A stretch of DNA of 20,914 bases from DATKKK01 sp964354625 (GCA_964354625.1 CAYHAK010000029.1:1-20914); one strand, 5' to 3'; counted from the first letter of the stretch, positions 13,101 through 20,747 are shown. The notes: generated by a model from the letters alone, not told the origin. A program made the numbers and translations.

Positions 13101-13316
13101 GTGACCATGATGACATACTGCCCAGAATGTGGCGGCGAAATGCATTACATTATAGAAACGAAGCATTATGTATGCAAAAGCTGTGGCCTGTCAGTAACGC
13201 AGCAAGAGCTCATGGAGCTTAGAGAGAAACTCAGGCCGAACACGGAAACAAAGGAAGAAGAACAGCAGAACCGAAAGAAAGAATACCTAAGATGGTGGCT
13301 CAGCAAGAAGAAGTAG
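13101..13316 (+). CDS. 71-aa zinc-ribbon protein
   Basis: Begins (GTG 13101; ATG 13107 or 13110 are alternatives) MTMMTYCPECGGEMHYIIET and continues KHYVCKSCGLSVTQQEL, two CxxCG knuckles 14 residues apart making a complete zinc ribbon, followed by a long charged helix (ELMELREKLRP, KKEYLRWWLSKKK). The ribbon resembles those of TFIIB/TFS-like and small archaeal RNA- or DNA-associated proteins. It probably acts in the cytoplasm as a nucleic-acid or protein interaction adaptor. It stands alone between the ABC operon and the CinA-like gene. The exact family is not recognised. Confidence 0.65.
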   Translation: MTMMTYCPECGGEMHYIIETKHYVCKSCGLSVTQQELMELREKLRPNTETKEEEQQNRKKEYLRWWLSKKK

Positions 13317-13329
13317 CCGCGGCACGCAG

Positions 13330-13339
13330 CTTTTTAAAG
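13330..13339 (+). promoter_or_regulatory. TATA box of the CinA-like gene
   Basis: CTTTTTAAAG, predicting transcription from about 13360, some 45 nt before the favoured ATG at 13404. Confidence 0.5.
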
Positions 13340-13403
13340 CGGAAAGACAGCAAACAGCATAAAGGGTCAGTTTTGTGAACCAATGCTTGGAACGGATGTA
13401 TTA

Positions 13404-14243
13404 ATGAAAAGGGAAATGGAGATCCTTTGCTTAGGCAACGAGTTGCTGATAGGCAAGACGCTGAACACGAATGCGCATTGGCTCGCAGGCCGCGCAACTT
13501 CGCTGGGAATGCTTATCAAACGGATAACCATAGCGGGGGACGACATAGGCGAGATCGCAACCGTCGTGCAGGAAGCCTTGGATCGAAAGCCTCGATTCAT
13601 AATAACTACAGGAGGTTTAGGCCCAACCTTCGACGACAAAACCCTCGCCGGCATCGCCAAGGCCCTCAACCTGAAACTGAAAGTCAACGAGAAAGCCCTG
13701 GCAATGGTTAGGAGAAAATACGAGGCACATTTCAACAAGAGAATAGAGAAAAAAGACTTGACGCCAGCAAGGATTAAGATGGCCACACTGCCAGAGGGCG
13801 CTAGGCCGCTACCGAATTCAGCGGGAACAGCACCAGGTGCGCTAATAAGCGTGAAGAAAACGTTTCTCGTCGTGCTTCCAGGTGTTCCTCCCGAAATGGA
13901 GATGATTTTTGAAAATTCGGTTGTGCCACTGCTTAAGAAAGAGGCTGGAACGATCGGTTTTTTTGAAAAAAGCATATACGTTGATGGCATCGTGGAGTCG
14001 GCTCTGGCTCCCATGATTGATGGTGTCATGCAGGACAACCCCACTGTCTACGTGAAGTCGCACGTTTATGTCAAGTCACACTTGGGAAGCGAAATGCAGA
14101 GGCCGCGGATAGAACTGCACTTCTCGACAACCTCGGGAAACGCAAAGACCGCACGAAGCTGTCTAGACAATGCGGCTTCTCAGCTTTCGAAACTGGTGGA
14201 GAAAGACGGTGGCTATACTGTGCCTCAGGAAACGGAGCAATAA
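13404..14243 (+). CDS. CinA N-terminal / MoaB-like domain protein (COG1058)
   Basis: 279 aa from ATG 13404 (MKREMEILCLGNELLIGKT), where family members normally begin; ATG 13383 adds seven residues. The molybdopterin-binding-like fold is shown by GNELLIGKTLNTN, ITTGGLGPTFDDKTLAGIAK, the SAGTAPGA loop and LPGVPPEMEMIF. Archaeal members of this group are annotated as nicotinamide mononucleotide deamidase-related or ADP-ribose pyrophosphatase-like; this protein lacks the separate CinA C-terminal deamidase domain, so its activity is uncertain. Near the C-terminus a six-residue unit VYVKSH is present twice in a row (codons 14046-14081), differing only at synonymous positions. Confidence 0.85.
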   Translation: MKREMEILCLGNELLIGKTLNTNAHWLAGRATSLGMLIKRITIAGDDIGEIATVVQEALDRKPRFIITTGGLGPTFDDKTLAGIAKALNLKLKVNEKALAMVRRKYEAHFNKRIEKKDLTPARIKMATLPEGARPLPNSAGTAPGALISVKKTFLVVLPGVPPEMEMIFENSVVPLLKKEAGTIGFFEKSIYVDGIVESALAPMIDGVMQDNPTVYVKSHVYVKSHLGSEMQRPRIELHFSTTSGNAKTARSCLDNAASQLSKLVEKDGGYTVPQETEQ

Positions 14244-14293
14244 GTGAATCAGAGAGAATTCTGAGTGAATCTTGGATTTGACGGCTGATTGAG

Positions 14294-14301
14294 CCTTAAA
14301 A
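14294..14301 (+). promoter_or_regulatory. Possible TATA element
   Basis: CTTAAAAC about 25 nt before the TTG at 14320, compatible with a leaderless transcript of the Ig-like membrane protein. Confidence 0.35.
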
Positions 14302-14319
14302 CTGTTTTTCGCTCTTTAT

Positions 14320-14784
14320 TTGTGGTTCATAAAGGCCATTAGCCGGGCAAGCCTCAGCACCCTCTCGACTTCCTCCATATCATTAAGCGTGACACCCTCT
14401 TCTTTGGTACAAGGAAGCATCGCAATAGTCTCAGGACAGCTTTCCCCGGCCTTGCAGAACAAGGCCATCACAATCTACGTCAAGGTAAACGGTTTGTCGT
14501 GGGCCGGTCTGGCCACGGTTACCACGGATTCTGACGGGCGGTTCACGTATGCTTGGGTTCCGGAGGCTGGCGGCGTCGAGTATGTTCGCGCAAGCTGGTC
14601 TGGCGACGGCTCCTATGCAGGGGCAGACAGCCCAGCCGAGACCGTGACCATACTGTCCACGTTCTTCGTCATACTGCTTGGCCTGATCATCGTTCTTGTC
14701 GCCGCAGGAGTGGCCATAACCATAATCTCGAGAAAGGCTCAGCAGGAAATCCAAGCACCACAACCACCCGAGATTCCTTCCTAA
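14320..14784 (+). CDS. Ig-like surface protein with C-terminal membrane anchor, possibly N-terminally truncated
   Basis: 154 aa from TTG 14320. Residues ~20-108 form one Ig-like (Big_3_5-type) domain: ISLSVTPSSLVQGSIAIVSG, KAITIYVKVNGLSWAGLATV, GRFTYAWVPEAGGVEYVRAS, GDGSYAGADSPAETVTI. A membrane helix follows (FFVILLGLIIVLVAAGVAITI) with a short cytoplasmic tail rich in Pro and Gln. Family proteins of this design usually begin with a signal peptide and several domains; here the N-terminus (WFIKAISRASLSTLST) is not a good signal peptide and there is no ATG, so the gene may be the surviving end of a longer one. A weak TATA element upstream keeps expression possible. Confidence 0.6.
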   Translation: MWFIKAISRASLSTLSTSSISLSVTPSSLVQGSIAIVSGQLSPALQNKAITIYVKVNGLSWAGLATVTTDSDGRFTYAWVPEAGGVEYVRASWSGDGSYAGADSPAETVTILSTFFVILLGLIIVLVAAGVAITIISRKAQQEIQAPQPPEIPS

Positions 14785-14792
14785 ACAGAAAG

Positions 14793-14803
14793 GGTTTTTA
14801 CTT
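14793..14803 (+). promoter_or_regulatory. Candidate TATA box of the GPN GTPase gene
   Basis: GGTTTTTACTT, predicting transcription from about 14825, 37 nt before ATG 14862. Confidence 0.35.
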
Positions 14804-14861
14804 CAAGAGCACGTGATACATGAACGTGGTATTTTCACACGAGTGACGGGGCGGCTTGAAC

Positions 14862-15623
14862 ATGCTTGTATTGTTTATTATTGGAACTGCAGGGTCTGGC
14901 AAATCCAAGCTGACAGCGGCCTTCGGCGAATGGCTTCAAATGGCCAGACAAAATGTCTCTCTCGTAAATCTTGATCCAGGAGCGCTGACATTGCCCTATT
15001 CGCCTGACGTGGACATCCGCAACTATGTAAGCGTTGAAGACCTGATGCAGAAATACACGTTGGGTCCTAATGGTGCACTTGTAATGGCTGCAGACTTGAT
15101 TGCAGATGAGATTGAGCGTGTCTCCAGAGATGTTGAGGAGCTGAGGTCGGACATTGTGTTGGTGGACTCTTCAGGACAGATGGAGCTTTTTGCCTTCAGA
15201 GCAAGCGGGCCTTATATTGCCAATGAGCTCACGAAGGAACCTAAAGGCCTAGTCTACTTGTTCGACGCAGTATTCTCAGTCAACCCTCAGAACTACGTTT
15301 CAAACATGTTCCTCGCCACCGCCGTCCACAACCGCTTCGTCATACCCCAAATACACGTACTGTCAAAATGCGACTTGCTCCCAGAAGAGGAGATCAAGAG
15401 AATCGTCGACTGGTCGGCCAGCCAGACAGCTTTAGAAGATTCGATCGACCAGAAGCTTGAAGGTACTAAGCGCCTGCTCAGCCGAAGCATGGCCCGCGCA
15501 ATCCAACAACTCGGGCTAAAGTTTCCATTAATCCCAGTTTCGGCCAAAACAAACGAAGGCATAATAAACCTCAACACTGCAATCGAACGAGTTCTGATGG
15601 GTGGGGAGAAATACACATACTAG
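14862..15623 (+). CDS. GPN-loop GTPase
   Basis: 253 aa from ATG 14862 (MLVLFIIGTAGSGKS); TTG 14856 would add two residues. Walker A/G1 GTAGSGKS is followed by VNLDPGA, the family-defining GPN loop in LGPNGAL, the G3 region LVDSSGQMELFAFR, and the G4 motif near LSKCDLL, with SAK in the G5 region (PVSAKTNEGI). Length and order match archaeal GPN proteins, which form dimers; the eukaryotic relatives GPN1-3 take part in RNA polymerase II assembly and nuclear import, while the archaeal role is less defined. It stands as a single gene with its own TATA-like element and a convergent neighbour on the minus strand. Confidence 0.9.
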   Translation: MLVLFIIGTAGSGKSKLTAAFGEWLQMARQNVSLVNLDPGALTLPYSPDVDIRNYVSVEDLMQKYTLGPNGALVMAADLIADEIERVSRDVEELRSDIVLVDSSGQMELFAFRASGPYIANELTKEPKGLVYLFDAVFSVNPQNYVSNMFLATAVHNRFVIPQIHVLSKCDLLPEEEIKRIVDWSASQTALEDSIDQKLEGTKRLLSRSMARAIQQLGLKFPLIPVSAKTNEGIINLNTAIERVLMGGEKYTY

Positions 15624-15649
15624 CGCCGAGGCATGTTGAGTCCATGAAC

Positions 15650-16279
15650 CTAATCTAGGAGCGTCCATGCGGCTGCCAACGCGCCGTATTCAGCCTTCTT
15701 GCTGTTCTCGGCGCTACTGATCACTATTGCATCGTTCTCCTCAGGCCCGAAGAGTCTGACTATTTGTCCTGCGGCGTTCGGAAAATCCTCGGCTATGTTT
15801 TCGCTGACGGATGGGATGATCAGTCGTCTGTTCCTGAATACGATGGTGGTTACGCTCTTTGTTCCTATCAGTATGGCAGCGTCCCTTTGTTCGATGCCTG
15901 ACTTGACTTTGCTTCCGCCATTCTTTATCAGGACACCGAAGCTGTGCTCAGTCGGCGATAACTCGTTTTTCGTGATTCGAGCCTTCCGGAGAACCCTCGA
16001 GCATTCTTTCCAAAGCCCCATGCCTTTATCTGTAAGCGAACAGCCAGCCTTGGACGTTTCAATCAGCTCCGCATCTGTAAGCCGCCTCAGTATCGTGCGC
16101 ACAACGCCATCTCCGACATCCAATTCCTCGGCCAGTTTGTTTCTGCCGATAGGTCTTGTGCCTACAGTCTCGATTGCGGAAAAGAGGTCAAAGACTGAAA
16201 ATGTTGGGGAAGGTCCTGCCGCTTTTTCCCGAGTCAGTCCCTCCAAGGCTGTCTTGAATGAGCAAGGCATACGCTTCAC
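15650..16279 (-). CDS. Winged-helix protein with DUF4443-like C-terminal domain
   Basis: 209 aa from GTG 16279. A TATA-like TTTTAATAAC about 26 nt upstream suggests a leaderless transcript beginning right at this codon. Residues ~25-90 form a winged helix: FSVFDLFSAIETVGTRPIGR, NKLAEELDVGDGVVRTILRR, LTDAELIETSKAGCSLTDKG. The C-terminal ~100 residues (SFGVLIKNGGSKVKSGIEQR, DAAILIGTKSVTTIVFRNRR, AEYGALAAAWTLL) match what I recall of archaeal DUF4443 proteins. It probably is a transcriptional regulator with a sensor-like domain; the target is unknown. It is convergent with the GPN GTPase gene and intact. Confidence 0.7.
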   Translation of the reverse strand: MKRMPCSFKTALEGLTREKAAGPSPTFSVFDLFSAIETVGTRPIGRNKLAEELDVGDGVVRTILRRLTDAELIETSKAGCSLTDKGMGLWKECSRVLRKARITKNELSPTEHSFGVLIKNGGSKVKSGIEQRDAAILIGTKSVTTIVFRNRRLIIPSVSENIAEDFPNAAGQIVRLFGPEENDAIVISSAENSKKAEYGALAAAWTLLD

Positions 16280-16300
16280 AGCTATAGTTGGGACGATTTA

Positions 16301-16312
16301 GGTTATTAAAAT
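16301..16312 (-). promoter_or_regulatory. TATA box of the DUF4443-like gene
   Basis: Minus-strand TTTTAATAACC, centred about 26 nt before GTG 16279, the geometry of a leaderless archaeal transcript. Confidence 0.5.
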
Positions 16313-16334
16313 TGTTTAGGAATGAGATAGATCG

Positions 16335-16342
16335 GCGCGCTA
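16335..16342. repeat. Short GC palindrome copy 10 (GCGCGCTA only)
   Basis: Reduced six-base core between the DUF4443-like gene and the next gene; the only GCGCGC between 6440 and 19480. No break is seen here. Confidence 0.5.
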
Positions 16343-16350
16343 TGGTCTGA

Positions 16351-16737
16351 CTACTTTCTCATTGAGTAGTATTGCCGAACGACGCCTGCGGTCAGCGCGA
16401 TCAGTCCAACTGCAAGCATGTAGATGAGCGGATATATGAATACTGAAAGCAGTGTCTCGTAGGTTATTGATGAGGGCATTTGTGGCGTGAAGAACAATGA
16501 GATCCACGTCATTGCGAAGGCTCCTATGCATCCGAGGCCAAGGCCCACCGAAAGTCCGTGAATGAAACCGCTTCTGCTCCTGTCTTCATCGTTTCTGCTT
16601 CTCGTTTTCGTCTCTTGAGGGTGTTCAATTGTTTCCTGTGCTGCCGAGTATTCTTGTTCAGCTTCCTGCTGAACGTTCTCTTCGCAGGCCTCTTCTGCGG
16701 CTGGTACGCTTGGTTGTACTTCTTGTTCGGTTGCCAT
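16351..16737 (-). CDS. Two-TM membrane protein with acidic cytoplasmic N-terminus
   Basis: 128 aa from ATG 16737 (MATEQEVQPSVPAAEEACEE), chosen over ATG 16788 because GAAGGGA precedes it at ribosome-site distance. The first ~60 residues are strongly acidic and rich in Gln and Glu, probably disordered. Then come two membrane helices, GLSVGLGLGCIGAFAMTWIS and TLLSVFIYPLIYMLAVGLIALTAG-like (shown in part), ending in a short basic tail YYSMRK. No family is recognised. Small archaeal membrane proteins of this kind often accompany secretion or envelope functions, but nothing in the neighbourhood fixes the role. Confidence 0.6.
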   Translation of the reverse strand: MATEQEVQPSVPAAEEACEENVQQEAEQEYSAAQETIEHPQETKTRSRNDEDRSRSGFIHGLSVGLGLGCIGAFAMTWISLFFTPQMPSSITYETLLSVFIYPLIYMLAVGLIALTAGVVRQYYSMRK

Positions 16738-16841
16738 AGTGTTCCCTTCTGTGTTTTTGTTGTGGAGTGGGCTAATAAGACTATTCAATTCTGGATTCTA
16801 ATCCCGAATACGGATCTCAAATACGGAACAAGAACAAGTGA

Positions 16842-17141
16842 CTATTTTGCGGCGAGCTTTGGCGCCAACTGCTCTATGGCATTCTTGAGCTTATTCCATT
16901 CTTCTAGGTTTCTCACGTTGAATTTGTGCTTGCGTTTCCATTTGGCTTCTGTTTCTTGCTTGCCTTCCGTTTCCTGTTTGTCCTTTCTTTTCTGCCAGAG
17001 ATACATGCCGATTTGGCGCTTTCCATAGGATTCAAAGACGACCATGGCTTCCCACCATTTCTCGCTCTTGAAAATTGTGACATAGTCGATTACCTTGTAG
17101 AAATCGGATATGGGTAGCTTCTCTTCCTTTTCCGCAGCCAT
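16842..17141 (-). CDS. 99-aa charged hypothetical protein
   Basis: ATG 17141: MAAEKEEKLPISDFYKVIDY, then FKSEKWWEAMVVFESYGKRQ, IGMYLWQKRK, a low-complexity stretch with a repeated QETE unit (KQETEGKQETEAKWKRKHK), and an alpha-helical end NLEEWNKLKNAIEQLAPKL. The fold around the two Trp residues looks like a small alpha/beta domain. TATA-like TGCTTAAATCAC lies near 17180, giving a leader of about 13 nt. No family recognised; soluble, probably single gene. Confidence 0.6.
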   Translation of the reverse strand: MAAEKEEKLPISDFYKVIDYVTIFKSEKWWEAMVVFESYGKRQIGMYLWQKRKDKQETEGKQETEAKWKRKHKFNVRNLEEWNKLKNAIEQLAPKLAAK

Positions 17142-17200
17142 GTTTCTCAGCCTTCAGTAAGGTTCAGCATTCGGTGATTTAAGCATTCAAGATCGGTGTG

Positions 17201-18232
17201 TTACAGTTTTTGGAAGGCGCCGTCGGTAAGCACTTTGAAGGTTGATCTGTCTTTGTTGGTGATTTTCACGGTGGGTCTTGACATGAGGAGGTCCATGTGG
17301 TTCTTGGACATGTTTCTGCCACTGGGCATGTCGGAGTTGTCGCCGAAGGCTATGTGAACTGTGCCCAGCACTTTCTCAGCCTCAAGGAATTCGTCCACGA
17401 ACCTCGCCTTCGAGTTAATTCCGAACGCGAATTCACCCACTGTACCGGACGCCTCGTCGGTATTCAAGGAGTCTCGGACTCGCTTGAGCACCATTTTGTC
17501 TTTACATGAGGAGTCACGTACCTTGCCTTCATGAACGTCCAACTTGACCGGAGTCTTTAGCGGGCCTATGCCACCTATAGCCATGTCACACATCAGTATG
17601 CCTTCAAGCGAGTCTTCAACAGGTGCCAGTATGACCTCACCTGTAGGCAGGTTCATCCACTTCAGCGTTTCCCAATCGATGATCGTGTCCGTGAAGAAAG
17701 GTCTTCCACGAGCGCTGAGTGAGAGGTGTGTGCCTGCGGGATTCGTGATTTCAAGCTTTTCTGCGTGGCTCAGTTTCTTGATCAGGGTGTTTGCGAAGTC
17801 TTGCATTTTTCTGTGATCGCTAGCTGCTAGTGCCATTGCGCCTTCGGTAAGCATGTCTATGGTTACGCCGGGGCAGTGGCCTAAGCGTGCCTTGTGGTCC
17901 TTGGTTTCGAGTTTTATCAGTTTTATCCTGAATGGAGTTTCCTCGCGGACACCGCGAAGCAAGTTGACGTAGATGGCGGACGGATACTTGGTCAGGATGT
18001 CCACAAGTTCTTGTGGCACGTCCGTGCGGAATGTCTTTGCATCAGGCTTCAAAGGCACTAGTCGCGTTTTGAGCCCAAGCCTCAAGGCGCCTGCTGCGAA
18101 AGCGTCACCAATATCAGTTTTCTCATAGTCACAGAAGATGGCTATGTTTTCGCCCTTTTTTGCGCCTAACACGCATTCTAGGGCGTTCTTCGCAGCTTCC
18201 CATGCTTTCACGTTATTCCCGCCTTGGGACAT
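17201..18232 (-). CDS. M29-type aminopeptidase (COG2309)
   Basis: 343 aa. C-terminal metal-site motifs of family M29 are visible: WMNLPTGEVILAPVEDS near 192-208, VGEFAFGIN (Glu267), EKVLGTVHIAFGDNS (Glu286, His293) and KNHMDLLM (His312, Asp314). These glutamates, histidines and the aspartate match the expected dinuclear metal ligands, so the enzyme should be active as a cytoplasmic metallo-aminopeptidase releasing N-terminal residues. The N-terminal domain (GENIAIFCDYEKTDIGDAFA) is the usual substrate-side half. ATG 18232 sits about 26 nt after a TATA-like CCTTATCAC on the minus strand, so it is probably leaderless. The broken MFS gene lies 45 nt upstream on the same strand. Confidence 0.85.
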   Translation of the reverse strand: MSQGGNNVKAWEAAKNALECVLGAKKGENIAIFCDYEKTDIGDAFAAGALRLGLKTRLVPLKPDAKTFRTDVPQELVDILTKYPSAIYVNLLRGVREETPFRIKLIKLETKDHKARLGHCPGVTIDMLTEGAMALAASDHRKMQDFANTLIKKLSHAEKLEITNPAGTHLSLSARGRPFFTDTIIDWETLKWMNLPTGEVILAPVEDSLEGILMCDMAIGGIGPLKTPVKLDVHEGKVRDSSCKDKMVLKRVRDSLNTDEASGTVGEFAFGINSKARFVDEFLEAEKVLGTVHIAFGDNSDMPSGRNMSKNHMDLLMSRPTVKITNKDRSTFKVLTDGAFQKL

Positions 18233-18277
18233 GATGCAATGAACTGGGTGATAAGGTTTTGGTGGTGGGATGCATTG

Positions 18278-19374
18278 TCATTTCTTCTTTGAGATGGCGT
18301 AGAACGGGATTAGGAAAAGCAGCACAATTGCTGAGCATCGGAAGTAGCCTGCGTAGTTCGCGGTTGGGATGAAGGCGAGTGTTGGTGCGAGGTTTGCTAT
18401 TCTGCCGATCATGAGCCCTGTTTCCATCAAGACCAGAATGCTTGCGTAGTGTTCTTTGCTGAAGGAATCGCCGTAGTGAGCAAACCAGGATACGTTGAAG
18501 GCAGCGGCCACTCCGTCAAGAAGTGAAAGGGCCACGATCTGATAGGTTGATGTTACGAAGGAGAGTGCGGCGAACCACGTGGCATGCAAGGCCACGCCCA
18601 CTATGGCGAAGCTCACGCGGGTCTTCTTGATATCCGAGTAGTTCACGAGGAAAGTGACTGCTGAAATCATAATTGCGCTGAGGGCAAGAACCACGCCCAT
18701 GTTGAGGACGGTTCTTGAAACGTTTAGCACAAACAGTGGATACGCAAGCAATAGGCCTCTGATAGTCCCAGCAAGACAAAAATCATGAAGAAAATGGCGA
18801 AAGCTCTGTTCCTAGGGATTGAAAACCTGTATGATTCAGGCTTGAAATCTATCCGTAGCGAGAGACGGAAGGCAATGATGTATAGTACGACTGCCGCAAT
18901 GAACAAGGTCTCAAATCCTAGGCTTCCAATTATGAAGCCGCCAGCCGCTGGGCCTACAATTCCTGTCAATGTCGGGATTATCGAAGAGAAGAAGCTTATG
19001 GTTCCGGCTCTTGCGTTTGGCTCGCTTGGTCGGAAAAGTAGCAGGTTGAAGCTCGGCCAGAAGGTGGCTATGCTCAGCCCGCAAGCTAGGCCCAACACAA
19101 TCGGGTTCCGCACGAATATCAGAAGTGTGCAGAAGATCATGGTGAGGAATATGCTGTAGTTTATTATCCTCTCGAAATTTCTGACTTTCTTCAGCAGAAA
19201 CAGCGGCAAGAGGCCTATGAGTGGGTAAGTGATGAGCAGGATTTCCGCTATTTCCTGTATGCTCATGCCCAGTTCTTCGTGGTAGTAGACGGTGAGGAAG
19301 CTGTCTGAGAGGCTGCTTGTAAAGAAGAATATGGCAACCACGACAGCCAGGGTCTTGACAGAGCTGGTTTGCAG
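18278..19374 (-). pseudogene. MFS transporter, frameshifted in the middle
   Basis: Two consecutive minus-strand frames encode the halves of one major-facilitator transporter of about 360 aa. The first (to 18724) has helices such as AIFFFTSSLSDSFLTVYYHE, YPLIGLLPLFLLKK, CGLSIATFWPSFNLLLFRPS and GIVGPAAGGFIIGSLGF; the second (from 18751) continues LLAYPLFVLNVSRTVLNMGV and ends FLIPFYAISKKK. The frames join at 18750/18751, where one added T in TATTG restores SEAYLLAYPLF. This is a single 1-nt deletion or a sequencing error. No ATG is found at the N-terminus: GTG 19341 lies inside the first helix, and a CTG at 19374 with GAGG upstream is possible. Substrate unknown. Confidence 0.7.
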
Positions 19375-19442
19375 TTTCTCGCCTCAGAATCAGATGCGCA
19401 AGGGGAAAATAGAGAATGATGCTTTGCACGTGTTCCTAGAGC

Positions 19443-19627
19443 ATTAGCAGCTCGGGATTTTGCCGTCGGCGAGTTCCATGCAGCGCGCGCTTTTCTCAAG
19501 CTCGTTGTCAAGCACATCGTTGATTTCGCGTTTGACCCTGTCGATGTGGCTTGGTGCGCACGGGTGATCTGTTAAGAAGACTGAGGCTGGAAGCAGGCCT
19601 GAAGCAGAAACGTCTAGCGAGCGCCTG
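19443..19627 (-). pseudogene. C-terminal scrap of an unrecognised protein
   Basis: A minus-strand frame ending TAA 19438-side reads SLDVSASGLLPASVFLTDHP, CAPSHIDRVKREINDVLDNE and LEKSARCMELADGKIPSC. Codon use and composition look like real protein, and TDHPxxPxHIxRV weakly resembles the C-terminal HPP/ERI box of M48 peptidases, but I do not claim that family. Upstream the frame degenerates to a stop near 19664, so only an end remains. GC palindrome copy 11 lies inside (KSARC). The opposite strand here also holds a short helical ending (EEAIRKEVERLRALG, stop 19718-19720), so the region is a patchwork. Confidence 0.35.
19483..19490. repeat. GC palindrome copy 11
   Basis: AGCGCGCGCT without flanking TA, inside a decayed coding fragment. 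Confidence 0.65.
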
Positions 19628-19628
19628 T

Positions 19629-19647
19629 GAAAGGCAGAATGCCTTTC
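19629..19647. repeat. Perfect 8-bp hairpin GAAAGGCA-GAA-TGCCTTTC
   Basis: Stem 19629-19636 and 19640-19647 with a three-base loop, in the patchwork region. It could be a small transcript hairpin; no U-tract follows. Confidence 0.4.
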
Positions 19648-19749
19648 CTCGGTTCGCCCTCAGAAGAAGATGGAAGAGGCAATCCGGAAAGAGGTCGAGC
19701 GATTGAGAGCGCTAGGCTAGGCATATGCATGTCTTGTTCCTGCGAGGTT

Positions 19750-19759
19750 ATCTATAAAA
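19750..19759 (+). promoter_or_regulatory. TATA box of the 111-aa gene
   Basis: CTATAAAAAG, predicting transcription from about 19781, with GGAAG (19796-19800) just ahead of ATG 19805. Confidence 0.55.
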
Positions 19760-19804
19760 AGGGGAAGCGTACTACTCTAGCTGGTTGCAGAAGACTGGAA
19801 GACT

Positions 19805-20140
19805 ATGACCGAAGAATCAGGCAACAAGGAAGCGGCTCCACCTGAGAAGCTGCTGATTGATGACTCCTCTGATTTTCTGTTTCATGCGGCCTATTTGGCC
19901 TATTCTACGGCGTTTGACGGGACAGCCAGTGCTGAAGGAAAGCGGCAGCTGAACCAGAGCGTTACTGCATTGCAGCAGAAGCAGGTTGACTATGCGACGT
20001 TTTACAGGAGCATAAGCCAGTACCGCGGAGACGATGGGTCTCAATATCGCCATGGCAGGCCTTTCATAGAGACGCAGAGGAAGAAAGACTGGCGCCGAAA
20101 AACCCAAAAGACGGAAAGAATCAAGCGCCATCGAAGATAG
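19805..20140 (+). CDS. 111-aa hypothetical protein with basic tail
   Basis: ATG 19805 has a good TATA box about 50 nt upstream and a short purine-rich ribosome site. The first ~75 residues look like a folded helical protein (PEKLLIDDSSDFLFHAAYLA, YSTAFDGTASAEGKRQLNQS, VTALQQKQVDYATFYRSISQ); the last ~35 (YRHGRPF, KKDWRRKTQKTERIKRHRR) are strongly basic, perhaps nucleic-acid binding or altered sequence. No family is recognised. It is the only gene in zone 3 with both a promoter and an apparently intact frame. GC palindrome copy 12 follows 32 bases after the stop. Confidence 0.5.
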   Translation: MTEESGNKEAAPPEKLLIDDSSDFLFHAAYLAYSTAFDGTASAEGKRQLNQSVTALQQKQVDYATFYRSISQYRGDDGSQYRHGRPFIETQRKKDWRRKTQKTERIKRHRR

Positions 20141-20593
20141 CCACGTATCCAGTCGAAAGACTCCAGGACTAAGCGCGCGCTACACTTGAATAATATGTTA
20201 ATCGGAAAAGTTGTATCCATAAAAGACCGAAAATTAATACTGTGCTTTGCTAAAAACAGGAGAAGCGTAGACACAATTCCCACTTAGCTGTGCTCATGGA
20301 AGTCGCGTTTTTCAGATGATGAAAGAGCAGGGACCTGACCGACTCCCGTGATGACCATTACAGGAGGTTCTGATGAAAAATCCACCTTCACCATTCTAGT
20401 CTGTACGCTCCTCAGCCTCGCTATGGATGAATATGGCTATTGCTTCGCCGCGGCCGCGAAAACACTCTATTTCTGATCAAGTGGTTTCACCTGAGTCAAT
20501 CTTGTGTTCTTCTGGATGGCGTTGAATCGCATAATAGGAGCATGTTTCTACAGAGGGTTGCTGGTCGCCGTATCTTTAGCGCGTAGTCGTGGG
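20141..20593. other. Gene-poor stretch
   Basis: No convincing gene. It contains palindrome copy 12, an A/T-rich part (20183-20260), a strong Shine-Dalgarno-like AGGAGG (20362-20367) that leads only to an 8-codon frame, and a 41-aa frame (20351-20476) overlapping it. This looks like decayed sequence. Confidence 0.4.
20173..20182. repeat. GC palindrome copy 12
   Basis: GCGCGCGCTA, TAGCGCGCGC on minus, between the 111-aa gene and gene-poor DNA. Confidence 0.85.
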
Positions 20594-20713
20594 CTATTCT
20601 TCTCTTTTCTCCGGTTCTCTTACTAACGCGAGTATCAGCAGAAACGAGGGCAGGATGGTTGCCGCAGCGACTAGGAAGGGCACTTTGGGATCCACGTGCT
20701 CATATAGGTATCC
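20594..20713 (-). pseudogene. C-terminal end of an MFS transporter, cut at a GC palindrome
   Basis: Minus strand from 20713 to TAG 20594-20596 reads GYLYEHVDPKVPFLVAAATI then LPSFLLILALVREPEKREE. This is the typical last membrane helix of an MFS permease (GxLYxxxxPxxPFxxAA..) with a charged tail. Everything before the Gly is missing: the homologous reading starts at CCGCGCGCGCGG (20712-20723). The sequence differs from the C-terminus of the MFS gene at 18278, so it derives from another transporter. A clear gene remnant. Confidence 0.65.
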
Positions 20714-20723
20714 GCGCGCGCGG
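20712..20723. repeat. GC palindrome copy 13 (CCGCGCGCGCGG)
   Basis: 12-bp palindrome without TA flanks; marks the upstream break of the MFS C-terminal remnant. Copy 14 is only 24 bp away. Confidence 0.8.
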
Positions 20724-20747
20724 AAGTTTTATCCAGATTTCTCAAGC

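Noticed and set aside
16842..17028. QETE repeat as a genuine tandem-repeat region
   Set aside because: Only two imperfect short units within a charged linker; ordinary low complexity.
19627..19845. 72-aa plus-strand frame across the patchwork region
   Set aside because: It overlaps the promoter and start of the better-supported 111-aa gene and has shadow-like composition.
20351..20476. 41-aa plus-strand frame and an 8-codon frame behind AGGAGG
   Set aside because: No homology-like features, neighbouring decay and no TATA box; kept only as a note in the gene-poor stretch.
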